A stretch of DNA of 64,000 nucleotides from Ensifer adhaerens (GTDB lineage Bacteria > Pseudomonadota > Alphaproteobacteria > Rhizobiales > Rhizobiaceae), in the NCBI RefSeq assembly GCF_028993555.1, contig NZ_CP118611.1:421001-485000 (forward strand). Direction: 5' to 3'. The notes under the pieces are model-generated. The model was not told the DNA's origin. It made no database searches and worked only from the letters and a program-made list of their open reading frames with translations. The position numbers were made by a program, and so were the translations under genes. Below, piece by piece: positions 15,967-26,778 of the stretch (its first letter is position 1; the number at the start of each line of letters is the position of its first letter).

Positions 15967-17442
15967 ATGAGCAGACTGGCCCGAAATAGGTCCACTTACA
16001 TCAGCTTCATGCCAACCACTTCTCGTCCAAGACAGGGATCGGCCTTCCCGCCGATCAAACTCGACCCGTCGATCCGCAACCAGGCACTTCGCGTCCATAG
16101 TGGATTGCGCACTGCCATCGTCGACGGCTTGCTGCCGCCCGGCTCGCGCCTGCCGTCGAGCCGCGAACTGGCCGCCCAACTCGGTATAGGCCGCAACATG
16201 ATCGTCGCGGCCTATGAGCATCTCGTCAGCGACGGGCTTGTCGAGGCCCGCCACGGCTCGGGCTCCTATGTCTCGTCCAGCTTGCCGACACCGCCATCAA
16301 TCGCGACGGCGCCGGATATCCGGTTGGCCTTTGGCCGCCGGCCGCCCTTCGCTCTCGGCCAGACACATGTGGACCCGGCTTTTCTTGCGCGGCTGGCTGC
16401 GGCCACCCGGCGCCATATCGCGGAGGCGAGCGTCAACGACCTTGCCTACGGTGACCCGCGCGGCAGCGTGCATTTGCGGCGACAGATCGCAGACTTCCTG
16501 GCCGTCAACCGAGGGATCCGCTGCGATCCCGGCTGTGTCGTCATCGTCAGCGGCACCCAGCACGGGCTGAGGCTCTGCGTCGATGCGCTGCTCCAGCCCG
16601 GAGATTGGGCCTGGGTCGAGGAGCCCGGCTATGGCGCGTCGCGCTCGACACTCACGGCGGCGGGAATGCGGCCCGTGCCGGTGCCGGTCGACGGAGCGGG
16701 GATCGATGTTGCGGCGGGTGTTGCGCGGAATCCTCGCGCCCGGGCTGCCTATGTCACGCCTTCGCACCAGTTTCCCACCGGCGTGAAGATGGCGATGGAA
16801 CGGCGTGTGGCGCTGATCGACTGGGCGGAGGCGGTCGACGCCTGGATCTTCGAGGACGATTATGACAGCGAGTTTCGCTATTCAGGCCCACCGCTGACGG
16901 CGTTGGCCGGGCTTGCGCCGGACCGCGTCGTCTATCTCGGAACCTTCGCCAAAACCCTGTTTCCGGGCTTGCGGCTGGGCTATGTGGTAGTGCCTCCGGG
17001 TGCGCTGGAGCGGGTGCTGACGCGTCGCGCCGCCTTTGACCGGTTCATGCCGGTTTTCCTGCAGAACGCCGTGGCCGATCTCCTGGCGGATGGGTCGATG
17101 GTGTCCCATTTGCGCAAGAGCCAGCGGCTCTATCGTGTCGCCCGCGACCAATTGGCTGAAATTGTCAGTGCCACGTCCCGCGGGACACTGTGCCCGGATG
17201 TCCCGGAGCAGGGCCTTCACATGATCGTCCGGCCGCGTAGCGGGCTCGCGCCGGGTCTGTCGAAATTGATCCGGGCGGAAGCAAAAATCGATGCGGTTCT
17301 TCTGTCCGAAACCTTCATGGAGCGAAGCGACGCCGAAGGTCTCATCCTCGGTTTCTCGGGATATGAAACCGGTGCACTACAGGCAGCCGCCACGCGGCTG
17401 GGAACGACCGCGTTCAAGCTGGCCGATGGCTCTCGAAGATGA
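15967..17442 (+). CDS. MocR/PdxR-type regulator (GntR helix-turn-helix fused to aminotransferase fold)
   Basis: A 491-residue fusion. Residues about 35-105 are a GntR winged helix (LPSSRELAAQLGIGRNMIVA and GLVEARHGSGSYV); from about 150 on is a class I aminotransferase fold that uses PLP as effector. The PLP lysine is K329 in LGTFAKTLFPGLRLGY, and EDDYDSEFRY supplies the pyridine-N aspartate. GAAGG lies 5 nt ahead of the ATG at 15967; a later ATG at 16009 is possible. It is divergent from the PNPOx-like gene (37 bp between starts), its probable target. The family senses PLP or related amines. Confidence 0.87.
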   Translation: MSRLARNRSTYISFMPTTSRPRQGSAFPPIKLDPSIRNQALRVHSGLRTAIVDGLLPPGSRLPSSRELAAQLGIGRNMIVAAYEHLVSDGLVEARHGSGSYVSSSLPTPPSIATAPDIRLAFGRRPPFALGQTHVDPAFLARLAAATRRHIAEASVNDLAYGDPRGSVHLRRQIADFLAVNRGIRCDPGCVVIVSGTQHGLRLCVDALLQPGDWAWVEEPGYGASRSTLTAAGMRPVPVPVDGAGIDVAAGVARNPRARAAYVTPSHQFPTGVKMAMERRVALIDWAEAVDAWIFEDDYDSEFRYSGPPLTALAGLAPDRVVYLGTFAKTLFPGLRLGYVVVPPGALERVLTRRAAFDRFMPVFLQNAVADLLADGSMVSHLRKSQRLYRVARDQLAEIVSATSRGTLCPDVPEQGLHMIVRPRSGLAPGLSKLIRAEAKIDAVLLSETFMERSDAEGLILGFSGYETGALQAAATRLGTTAFKLADGSRR

Positions 17443-17460
17443 CCACCCAGTGCGGTGCCT

Positions 17461-19718
<2,258 letters not shown>

Positions 19719-19765
19719 TCGCGCTCGCGCACACAGATTTTTGTTTTCACCCGAGGATACTACTC

Positions 19766-19794
19766 ACCCGCATCGAAACCCGGTGCGGGTTTTC
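19766..19794 (+). terminator. Intrinsic terminator after dgdA
   Basis: ACCCGCA (19766-19772) pairs with TGCGGGT (19784-19790) around an 11-nt loop and is followed by TTT; about 50 bp after the dgdA stop. Confidence 0.65.
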
Positions 19795-19893
19795 CGTTGC
19801 GGTGGCGCGCTGAGGCATGATGCCAGAACCGACACGGGACGCGGGCCGGCAGTCGCTAGTGGCTACCCCGTCATCCGCTGCTCCCGTTGACGT

Positions 19894-19920
19894 GGAGTGT
19901 AGCGCGGTTAAATACACTCC
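19894..19920. promoter_or_regulatory. 8-bp inverted repeat upstream of the Liv-type operon
   Basis: GGAGTGTA (19894-19901) and TACACTCC (19913-19920) with an 11-nt spacer that contains TTAAATA. It could be an operator or a weak hairpin. No dedicated regulator is next to the operon. Confidence 0.4.
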
Positions 19921-20087
19921 CGATTGCTGGATTGAGTTCGCAGGAAGCATAACTCCCAGATTATGATTTTGGCCCCATATTTCATTTTTACATCACCGTT
20001 TGGCATGGCAAGTTGACGGCTATCAAATCAACGGGGTTTGTGAGGACGATGCGGGTTCGGGAGCGACCGGCGTCGCTGGGAGGAAAC

Positions 20088-21260
20088 ATGAAACGGATGA
20101 TTCTGGCTGCGGTAGCAGCTTTGGCAATGAGCGGCGCGGCCTATGCCGACACGATCAAAATCGGTGTTGTCGGGCCGTTCTCCGGTCCCTTCGCGCTTCA
20201 GGGCAAGAACTTCAAGGCCGGCATCGATGCCTATATGGCGCTGAACGGCAGCAAGGTCGGCGACGACGAAATCGAAATCATCTATCGCGACGTGCCGCAG
20301 GCCGATCCCGCGCAGGCGAAGGCTTTGGCGCAGGAACTGGTGGTAAAGGAAGGCGTGCAATATCTCGCCGGCTTCTACTTCACCCCGGATGCCATGGCGG
20401 TAACGCCGCTTCTTACCCAGGCGAACGTGCCGCTCGTCATCATGAATGCGGCGACTTCGGCAATCGTCACCAAAAGCCCGCTTGTGGTTCGCACCTCGTT
20501 CACCACCTGGCAGACCTCGACGCCGATCGCCAAGGTTGCCAAGGACGCAGGCGTTTCCAAGGTGATCTCCGTCGTCAGTGACTACGGCCCGGGCGTCGAT
20601 GCCGAGAATGCCTTCAAGGCGGGGTTCGAAGCGGCGGGCGGCCAGGTGGTCGAGGCGATCCGCATGCCGCTCGCCACCAATGACTTCTCGCCGATCATGC
20701 AGCGCATCAAGGATTCAGGTGCCGAGGGCGTCTTCGCCTTCCTGCCGTCCGGTCCGACGACGCTCGGTTTCGTCAAGGCCTTCAAGGAGAATGGCCTGAA
20801 GGACGGCGGCATCAAGTTCTTCGCTCCCGGCGACCTGACGCAGGAATCCGACCTGCCGGCACTCGGCGAGGCCGCGCTCGGCATCCAGACGACCTTCCAC
20901 TATGCGGTGTCACATGACTCGCCTGAGAACAAGGCGTTCGTCGAAGCCGCCGGCAAGGCGATCGGCAACCCGGCGGAACTCTCGTTCCCCTCGGTCGGCG
21001 CCTATGACGGCATGCATGTCATCTACAAGATGATCGAGGCGACCGGTGGCGAGCAGGATGCGGCCAAGGCCGTGGAGGCCGTCAAGGGCCTCTCCTGGAC
21101 AAGCCCGCGCGGCCCCGTGACGATCGATCCGGAATCGCGTCACATCACCCAGAACATCTACCTGCGCGAAGTCGCCAAGGCCGATGACGGCAGCTACTAC
21201 AACAAGGAAATCCAGACCTTCGAAAAGCAGGGCGACCCCGGTCTCGCTGCGCTGAAGTAG
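20088..21260 (+). CDS. Liv-type ABC transporter substrate-binding protein
   Basis: A 390-residue periplasmic type I binding protein. Signal peptide MKRMILAAVAALAMSGAAYA (residues 1-20), then the LivJ/AmiC-like start TIKIGVVGPFSGPFALQGKN, a hinge around VISVVSDYGPGVDAENAF and a C-terminal lobe with SFPSVGAYDGMHVIYK. The ATG at 20088 is preceded by GGGAGGAAAC and gives a clean signal; an upstream in-frame start does not. It heads a five-gene transporter. Ligand class is branched-chain amino acids, amides, urea or aromatic acids; it cannot be narrowed from the sequence. Confidence 0.9.
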   Translation: MKRMILAAVAALAMSGAAYADTIKIGVVGPFSGPFALQGKNFKAGIDAYMALNGSKVGDDEIEIIYRDVPQADPAQAKALAQELVVKEGVQYLAGFYFTPDAMAVTPLLTQANVPLVIMNAATSAIVTKSPLVVRTSFTTWQTSTPIAKVAKDAGVSKVISVVSDYGPGVDAENAFKAGFEAAGGQVVEAIRMPLATNDFSPIMQRIKDSGAEGVFAFLPSGPTTLGFVKAFKENGLKDGGIKFFAPGDLTQESDLPALGEAALGIQTTFHYAVSHDSPENKAFVEAAGKAIGNPAELSFPSVGAYDGMHVIYKMIEATGGEQDAAKAVEAVKGLSWTSPRGPVTIDPESRHITQNIYLREVAKADDGSYYNKEIQTFEKQGDPGLAALK

Positions 21261-21431
21261 GCAAATTGGGCGGGCGCCCGGCGCCCGCCACACCATGACG
21301 CATTGATCAATTGCGTATGAGCGAGCCGGGCGCCTGCGGCGTCATGCTGGCGCCTGACTGCCGCTCCGCGCATATAATGCGCCGCGAATCCGGCGCAGCA
21401 AAAACTGGAAGAAAGGGCAACGGATAGCCCC

Positions 21432-22298
21432 ATGCAAACCGTCCTCAGCATAGCCATCGATGCCCTTGCCTATGGCATGGTGCTCTTCGTCATCTCCATC
21501 GGCCTTTCGGTCACCATGGGCCTGATGCGGGTGGTCAATCTGGCGCACGGCGCCTTTGCCATGATCGGCGGCTACATCGCCTCCTATGCGGCGCGGGATC
21601 TCGGTCTTGCCTATGGTTTTGCCGTGCTGCTGGCGATCTTCGGCACCATCGTCATCGCCGTGCCGATCGAGCGCCTGCTCTATCGTCGAATCTACGGCGC
21701 GCCGGAATTGACCCAGGTGCTGATGACCATCGGCATCACCTTCTGCATCATCGGCATCGCCAACTACGTCTTCGGTCCGACGCTGAAGACCGTGCCGTTG
21801 CCAAGCGAGTTGCAGGGATCGGTCGACCTTGGCTTCCGGGCGATCGCCACGCACCGCATCTTCGCGATCCTCTGCGGCCTCGCGGTTGCCGCGGGCCTCT
21901 GGTACGCGATCGAAAAGACCGCTTTCGGCGTGAAGCTGCGCGCCTCGGTCGACAATGCGGCGATGGCTGCTGCCCTCGGAGTGCGCACGGAGATCGTCTA
22001 TGCCGTAAGCTTTGCGGTCGCCGTCGGGCTTGCCGCTTTCGGTGGCGTCGTCGGCGCCGAACTTCTGCCGGTCGAACCCTACTACGCGCTACGCTACATG
22101 GTGACCTTCCTGGTCGTCGTCTCCGTCGGCGGTGCCGGCTCGATCCCAGGCGCGCTGATCGCCTGCCTGCTGCTCGGTGCGATCGACACGACCGGCCGCT
22201 ATCTCATGCCGGAATTCGGCGAGTTCTTCTTCTATCTGGCCGTGATCGCGATCATCTGCGTCTTTCCGCGCGGGCTCGCCGGGAGGGCCAAGGGATGA
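21432..22298 (+). CDS. livH: Branched-chain-type ABC permease LivH
   Basis: A 288-residue inner-membrane permease with about eight helices. Family signatures are ISIGLSVTMGLMRVVNLAHG at residues about 22-41 (the membrane pore start), ERLLYRRIYG, and the EAA-like loop KTAFGVKLRASVDNAAMAAA. It pairs with LivM to make the channel. The last four bases overlap the livM start (ATGA), giving tight coupling. A 171-bp spacer separates it from the binding-protein gene, space for a processing or attenuation site, but no clear hairpin stands out. Confidence 0.9.
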   Translation: MQTVLSIAIDALAYGMVLFVISIGLSVTMGLMRVVNLAHGAFAMIGGYIASYAARDLGLAYGFAVLLAIFGTIVIAVPIERLLYRRIYGAPELTQVLMTIGITFCIIGIANYVFGPTLKTVPLPSELQGSVDLGFRAIATHRIFAILCGLAVAAGLWYAIEKTAFGVKLRASVDNAAMAAALGVRTEIVYAVSFAVAVGLAAFGGVVGAELLPVEPYYALRYMVTFLVVVSVGGAGSIPGALIACLLLGAIDTTGRYLMPEFGEFFFYLAVIAIICVFPRGLAGRAKG

Positions 22299-23299
22299 CC
22301 ATGACGACGACGAACGACATGATTGCGGCATCTCCTGTGCGCCGGCGGTTCGGCGGTGGAGACCTTATCGGATTGGCGATCATCCTGCTGGTCGCGGTGA
22401 TCGGCTACTTCCTCTTTCCCAACAATCTCGCGCTCCTGACCCGGATCATCGCCGCGGCACTTCTTGTGCTGTCGCTGGATCTCGTCACCGGCTATTGCGG
22501 CGTTGCGACGCTCGGGCATGCTGCCCTTTTCGGTGCCGGCGCCTATGCAGCGGGTATCGCCTCGGCGCATTACGGCATCAACGATCCGCTTGCCATGCTG
22601 GCGTTCGGCATCGTGGCCGGCGCACTGGCGGGACTCGTCTGTGGCGTCGTCATCTTGCGCGCCCATGGTTTGCCGCAACTGGTGCTGTCGATCGCGCTCA
22701 TCCACCTTTTCCACGAGTTTGCCAACAAGGCATCGTCCTGGACCGGCGGCAGCGACGGCCTTTCCGGGATCGCGCCGACGGCGCTCCTCGGGCTCTATGA
22801 GTTCGATCTCTGGGGGCGCACGGCCTACGTTTTCGGCGTCGCGCTGCTCGCCGTCGTCTTCGTGCTGTTGCGGCTGATCGTGCGTTCGCCCTTCGGCATG
22901 CTGTGCCGCGGTATCAAGGAAGATCCGATCCGCATTCGCTCCATGGGCGCGTCGCCGAAGATCGCGCTGACGAAAATGTATGTGATATCCGGTGCTGTCG
23001 CCGGCGTCGGCGGTGCACTGAACGCGATCTCCACCCAGGTCGTCGGCCTCGACAGCCTCTCCTTCACGATGTCGGCTGAGAGCCTTGTCATGTTGGTGCT
23101 CGGCGGTACGGGGTCTCTGTTCGGCGCGCTGACGGGCACGGTGGTCTTCATGTTCTTCGAGGACGTGGTGTCGGCCGCCAATCCCTTCCATTGGCTGACG
23201 ATGGTCGGGGCGCTGTTGATCGCCGTCGTCTTGTTCGCGCCAACGGGCATCTATGGCACGGCGGCCGCTTTCCTAACCCGCCGCAGGGAGGCCAAGTGA
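22295..23299 (+). CDS. livM: Branched-chain-type ABC permease LivM
   Basis: A 334-residue permease: about 25 polar residues, then about ten helices. LVTGYCGVATLGHAALFGAG at about residues 63-82 and RGIKEDPIRIRSMGASPKIA near 205-224 are the LivM signatures. It forms the channel with LivH. Start overlaps the livH stop; its own TGA overlaps the ATG of livG (TGATG). The ATG at 22301 is a second candidate start. Confidence 0.9.
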   Translation: MTMTTTNDMIAASPVRRRFGGGDLIGLAIILLVAVIGYFLFPNNLALLTRIIAAALLVLSLDLVTGYCGVATLGHAALFGAGAYAAGIASAHYGINDPLAMLAFGIVAGALAGLVCGVVILRAHGLPQLVLSIALIHLFHEFANKASSWTGGSDGLSGIAPTALLGLYEFDLWGRTAYVFGVALLAVVFVLLRLIVRSPFGMLCRGIKEDPIRIRSMGASPKIALTKMYVISGAVAGVGGALNAISTQVVGLDSLSFTMSAESLVMLVLGGTGSLFGALTGTVVFMFFEDVVSAANPFHWLTMVGALLIAVVLFAPTGIYGTAAAFLTRRREAK

Positions 23300-24063
23300 T
23301 GCAGCCGATCTTCGAAGTCCGCAACTTGAAGCGTGCCTTTGGCGGGCTTGCGGTCACCAACGATGTCAGTCTCAGCATGGCACCGGGGGACCGGGTCGCG
23401 CTGATCGGCCCGAACGGCGCCGGCAAGACCACCTTCGTCAACCTGGTCACCGGCAATCTTCGGCCTGACTCCGGCGAGGTGCACATCGGCGGCGAGGCCG
23501 TGACTGGTATCGACGCGATCGGCCGCGTGCGGCGCGGGCTGGTGCGCTCTTTCCAGGTGACCCGTCTTTTTGCCGACATGACTCCGGCCGAGCATGTTGC
23601 GCTTGCCGTGCTTCAGCGGAGCGGCCGCGCCGGGCGGCTCTTCGGCAATTTTCTCGGCATGCCCGATGTGATGGCCGAGGTGCAGGAGCTACTTGGTAAG
23701 CTCGGTCTCAGCGAGTTGATGCACCGCAAGGTGAGCGAGATCGCCTATGGCCAACAAAGGCTGCTGGAAATCGCCGTCGCCCTGGCGCTGAAACCGAGAG
23801 TGTTGCTGCTCGACGAGCCCGCCGCCGGCGTGCCGCAGAGCGATACCGGTCGCATTGAGCAGGCGCTGGCCGATCTTCCAGCCGATCTCGCCGTGTTGAT
23901 GATCGAGCACGACATGGATCTCGTCTTCCGATTTGCCAAGCGCGTGGTGGTGCTGGCTGCGGGCGCGATCATCTTCGACGGTTCACCGTCTGATGTGACG
24001 AAGGATCCGCGCGTGCGGGAAGCCTATCTGGGGAGCTATGCCAATGCCAGCCACGCCGCTTGA
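23299..24063 (+). CDS. livG: Branched-chain-type ABC ATPase LivG
   Basis: A 254-residue ABC ATPase. Walker A GPNGAGKTT is near residue 40, the signature region is unusual (EIAYGQQRLLEIAVALAL in place of LSGGQQ, as is typical of LivG), and Walker B is VLLLDEPAAG. The ATG at 23299 overlaps the livM stop. It hydrolyses ATP on the cytosolic face together with LivF. An upstream in-frame extension from 23191 lies inside livM and is not used. Confidence 0.9.
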   Translation: MQPIFEVRNLKRAFGGLAVTNDVSLSMAPGDRVALIGPNGAGKTTFVNLVTGNLRPDSGEVHIGGEAVTGIDAIGRVRRGLVRSFQVTRLFADMTPAEHVALAVLQRSGRAGRLFGNFLGMPDVMAEVQELLGKLGLSELMHRKVSEIAYGQQRLLEIAVALALKPRVLLLDEPAAGVPQSDTGRIEQALADLPADLAVLMIEHDMDLVFRFAKRVVVLAAGAIIFDGSPSDVTKDPRVREAYLGSYANASHAA

Positions 24064-24760
24064 GGTGGAAAACCTGTCCGCGGGCTACGGCCCGACGCGC
24101 GTGCTCGAAGGCGTCTCGTTTTCGGTGCCGGCCGGCGCGCGGCTCGCCGTGCTCGGCCGCAACGGCATGGGCAAGACGACCCTGCTTGCGACCCTTGCGG
24201 GCCAGACGCGGCGCTATGACGGTCGCATCCGCATGGGCGGCACGGATGTGACCGCGCTGCCGAGCGCCTCGCGTGCCATGCGGGGTCTTGGCTTCGTGCC
24301 CCAGGCGCGTTGCGTCTTCCCGACGCTGACCGTCGAGGAGAACCTGTTCGTCGGCCTCAAGAACCGTCCCAAGGCCGCCATACAGGAAGCCTACGACATG
24401 TTTCCGCGCCTTCATGAGCGACGGCGCAATCTCGGCAGCCAACTTTCGGGCGGCGAGCAACAGATGCTGTCGACGGCGCGTTCCATCCTCGGCCGACCTT
24501 CGGTCCTGCTTCTCGACGAGCCTCTGGAGGGGCTGGCACCGGTCATCTGCGAGGAACTGATGAAGGCTTTCGCTGAGCTGGCAAAGACCGGCGACATGAC
24601 CATCCTGCTGGTCGAGCAACGCATCCAGAGCGCGCTCGATTTTGCCGATCAGGTGATCGTGCTTGAGCGAGGACGCATCGCCTGGAGTGGAACGCCCGAG
24701 GCGCTCGCCAGAGATCACGACGCGGTTGAACGGCTGCTGGGAGTGGGCGGCCTGCACTGA
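24044..24760 (+). CDS. livF: Branched-chain-type ABC ATPase LivF
   Basis: A 238-residue ABC ATPase: Walker A GRNGMGKTT near residue 37, signature LSGGEQQMLSTARS, Walker B VLLLDEPLEGLAP. The start overlaps the end of livG; GGGGAG lies 8 nt before the ATG at 24044, so this is preferred over the ATG at 24038, which is only 2 nt from it. It completes the five-part transporter. It faces the cyclase gene tail to tail with 12 bp between stops. Confidence 0.9.
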   Translation: MPATPLEVENLSAGYGPTRVLEGVSFSVPAGARLAVLGRNGMGKTTLLATLAGQTRRYDGRIRMGGTDVTALPSASRAMRGLGFVPQARCVFPTLTVEENLFVGLKNRPKAAIQEAYDMFPRLHERRRNLGSQLSGGEQQMLSTARSILGRPSVLLLDEPLEGLAPVICEELMKAFAELAKTGDMTILLVEQRIQSALDFADQVIVLERGRIAWSGTPEALARDHDAVERLLGVGGLH

Positions 24761-24772
24761 ACCGGAAACGGC

Positions 24773-26761
24773 TTATTTCGGTTCGTGCCCGGGGACATCG
24801 AGACGGCTGCGCTCACGCTCGTAGTAGCGTGCGAGCGGCGGCAAGGCATTCTTCAGTTGGTCGAAGACCGCGTCATCCGCCAGAAGCGCGCCATCATACT
24901 TGGCTTGCACGAAGGACCGGTGCCGCTCGAGCGCTTCCTTTTTGGCGCCGACGGCGACGGTGAAGACGGGCGAGACGGTGCTGCGTCCCTTGACGGTAAT
25001 CCGGTCGAGCTCGGCGATCGGGAAGGTCTTTTCCACAAGACGCGCGGTCTCCTCGCCAAGGAGAAGCGAGATGCCGTAGTCCTTGGAAGCCCCTTCGAGA
25101 CGCGAAGCGAGATTGACCGCATCGCCGAGGGCGGAATAGTCGAAGCGCTGGTGTGAGCCCATGTTGCCGACGACGCATTCGCCAGTGTTGATGCCGATGC
25201 CGATCCGCAACGTTTGGGCCGCACGCCGCTCTCGCTTCGCCTCAGCTTCCAATTCCTCGTTGACCCGTGCGAGCGCCGCAAGCATGTCGAGCGCTGCGCG
25301 CACCGCGTGAATGGCGTGATCGGGGTCGTCGAGTGGGGCGTTCCAGAAGGCCATGAGACAGTCGCCGATGTATTTGTCGATGGTGCCTCCCTGCTTCAGC
25401 ACAGCATCCGACAGCGGCGTCAGCAGGCGGTTGACGAGCGTCGTCAGCCGCTCCGGATCGTCCTTCATCTCCTCGGCAATGGTAGTGAAGCCGCGGATAT
25501 CGCAAAAGAGGATCGACAGTGTCCGCCGCTCGCCGCCGAGCTTCAGATGCGACGGGTCTTTCGCCAGTCGTTCGACAAGGGCGGGGGAAAGGTACTGCTG
25601 AAAGGCGCGGGTGATTTCGCGGCGCCGTCGGCGCTCTTCGGCATAGTCCAGCCCGGCCTGGCCGGCGGCCACCGCCCCGAAGGCGAGCCCCGGGCCGAGC
25701 GGCGAGAGGAAGACATGTCCGAGGCGCATGGTCACATAGCTTGCGAGAACAATGAGGCTCAGTGCGACCATGGTGTATCCGAGCGTGCGCCACCCTGTTG
25801 TTGTGAGCACCGCGAAGGCGGCGAGGATCGCCGCAAACGCGATCGCCGCGATCACAACGGGCCGTGGAGCCCGCTGGATGTAGAGTTCGTGCGCAAGGTT
25901 GTCGTAGATCGTCGCCTGCATCTCGACGCCGGAGACGAGCTTGTTCGAATGGACGGTATCGGACGTCGCGAAAGCGTCGGCGCCGCCATCGGCAATCGAT
26001 GGCGCGTTCTGCAGGCTGAGCCCGACCAGGACCACCCGATCGCGGAAGGTACCTTCCGGCAGGAAATTATCGGGATCGAGCGCCTGGTAGTAGGAGACGG
26101 TCGGATAGGTCCGCGCCGGTCCGAAGACCTGGATGAGGGCATCGGTCGGGGGAGGTTGCGTCCGCGTGCCGGCGATCCCGGCCAGAACGGCAGCAAAGCC
26201 GTCGGGGTAGTCCGGGACGGAGCGCAGCGTGCCGTCGCCACCAAGATTGACCGAGGCAATCCCGGTTCTGGCTCCCTTGGCGATGAAGCGGGCAAGTGGC
26301 TCGGTGCGCACGAACTGGTCGGCCTGCGGCGCTTCCACCAGCGTCTGGTCGCCGGCAAGGACGACGTCGGTATCAAGAGCTTTTTCCAGCTCATCGTCGT
26401 TTACCGGCTCAGCCGACGGCTCGGCGAAAATGACGTCCATGCCGATCGCGCGGGCGCCGGCCTTGCGTAGCGCTTCGATGAGGCGGGCGTGCAGTGCGCG
26501 TGGCCATGGCCACTGCCGGCCGATCTCGGCCATCGAGGGTTCGTCGATGGCAACGACGACGGGGCTGTATTCGGGTAGTGGCGGTGTGCCGAAGGTCGAC
26601 AGATAGTCGAAGCTGCGCAATTCGTTGAGCAGCCAGGCATTGGACAAGGTCGTAAGCGAAAGCGCGATGCTGACGAAGGCGGCAAGACCCAGAAGCTTCA
26701 GCCGCCGCAGCTTGAGGCGACGAATATCCAACTGTCCGTATCGGCCGCCCGATGCCTGCAC
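24773..26761 (-). CDS. cyaK: CHASE2-domain class III adenylate cyclase (CyaK-like receptor cyclase)
   Basis: A 662-residue receptor-type cyclase. One N-terminal helix (residues about 23-42), a periplasmic CHASE2 domain (about 45-297, with VVVAIDEPSMAEIG and GARAIGMDVIF), three helices (about 300-372), then a cytosolic class III catalytic domain (about 410-600). Metal ligands are D421 (FCDIRGFT) and D467 (DKYIGDCLMAFW), substrate lysine K463, and N550/R554 in DAVNLASRLE, so it looks active as an adenylate cyclase making cAMP. GTG start with AAGGAG upstream. The outer-membrane sensor gene ends 17 bp upstream; the two are likely cotranscribed. The symbol is by domain order and recalled S. meliloti synteny. 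Confidence 0.88.
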   Translation of the reverse strand: MQASGGRYGQLDIRRLKLRRLKLLGLAAFVSIALSLTTLSNAWLLNELRSFDYLSTFGTPPLPEYSPVVVAIDEPSMAEIGRQWPWPRALHARLIEALRKAGARAIGMDVIFAEPSAEPVNDDELEKALDTDVVLAGDQTLVEAPQADQFVRTEPLARFIAKGARTGIASVNLGGDGTLRSVPDYPDGFAAVLAGIAGTRTQPPPTDALIQVFGPARTYPTVSYYQALDPDNFLPEGTFRDRVVLVGLSLQNAPSIADGGADAFATSDTVHSNKLVSGVEMQATIYDNLAHELYIQRAPRPVVIAAIAFAAILAAFAVLTTTGWRTLGYTMVALSLIVLASYVTMRLGHVFLSPLGPGLAFGAVAAGQAGLDYAEERRRRREITRAFQQYLSPALVERLAKDPSHLKLGGERRTLSILFCDIRGFTTIAEEMKDDPERLTTLVNRLLTPLSDAVLKQGGTIDKYIGDCLMAFWNAPLDDPDHAIHAVRAALDMLAALARVNEELEAEAKRERRAAQTLRIGIGINTGECVVGNMGSHQRFDYSALGDAVNLASRLEGASKDYGISLLLGEETARLVEKTFPIAELDRITVKGRSTVSPVFTVAVGAKKEALERHRSFVQAKYDGALLADDAVFDQLKNALPPLARYYERERSRLDVPGHEPK

Positions 26762-26778
26762 GGCGACGTGCTCCTTGA

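Larger units (their letters stand above)
19719..20087. other. Intergenic stretch between dgdA and the Liv operon
   Basis: 369 bp without a convincing gene. It holds the dgdA terminator (19766-19794), an 8-bp inverted repeat (19894-19920), an AT-rich part at about 19955-20000 that may be the promoter of the binding-protein gene, and an upstream in-frame extension (from 20013) of that gene that I reject as coding. Confidence 0.6.

Noticed and set aside
20013..20087. Upstream start for the Liv-type binding protein
   Set aside because: Would bury the signal peptide; GGGAGGA directly precedes the ATG at 20088.
24761..24790. Hairpin between livF and the cyclase gene
   Set aside because: AACCG/CGGTT stem is short, bulged and overlaps the cyclase stop; too weak to call.
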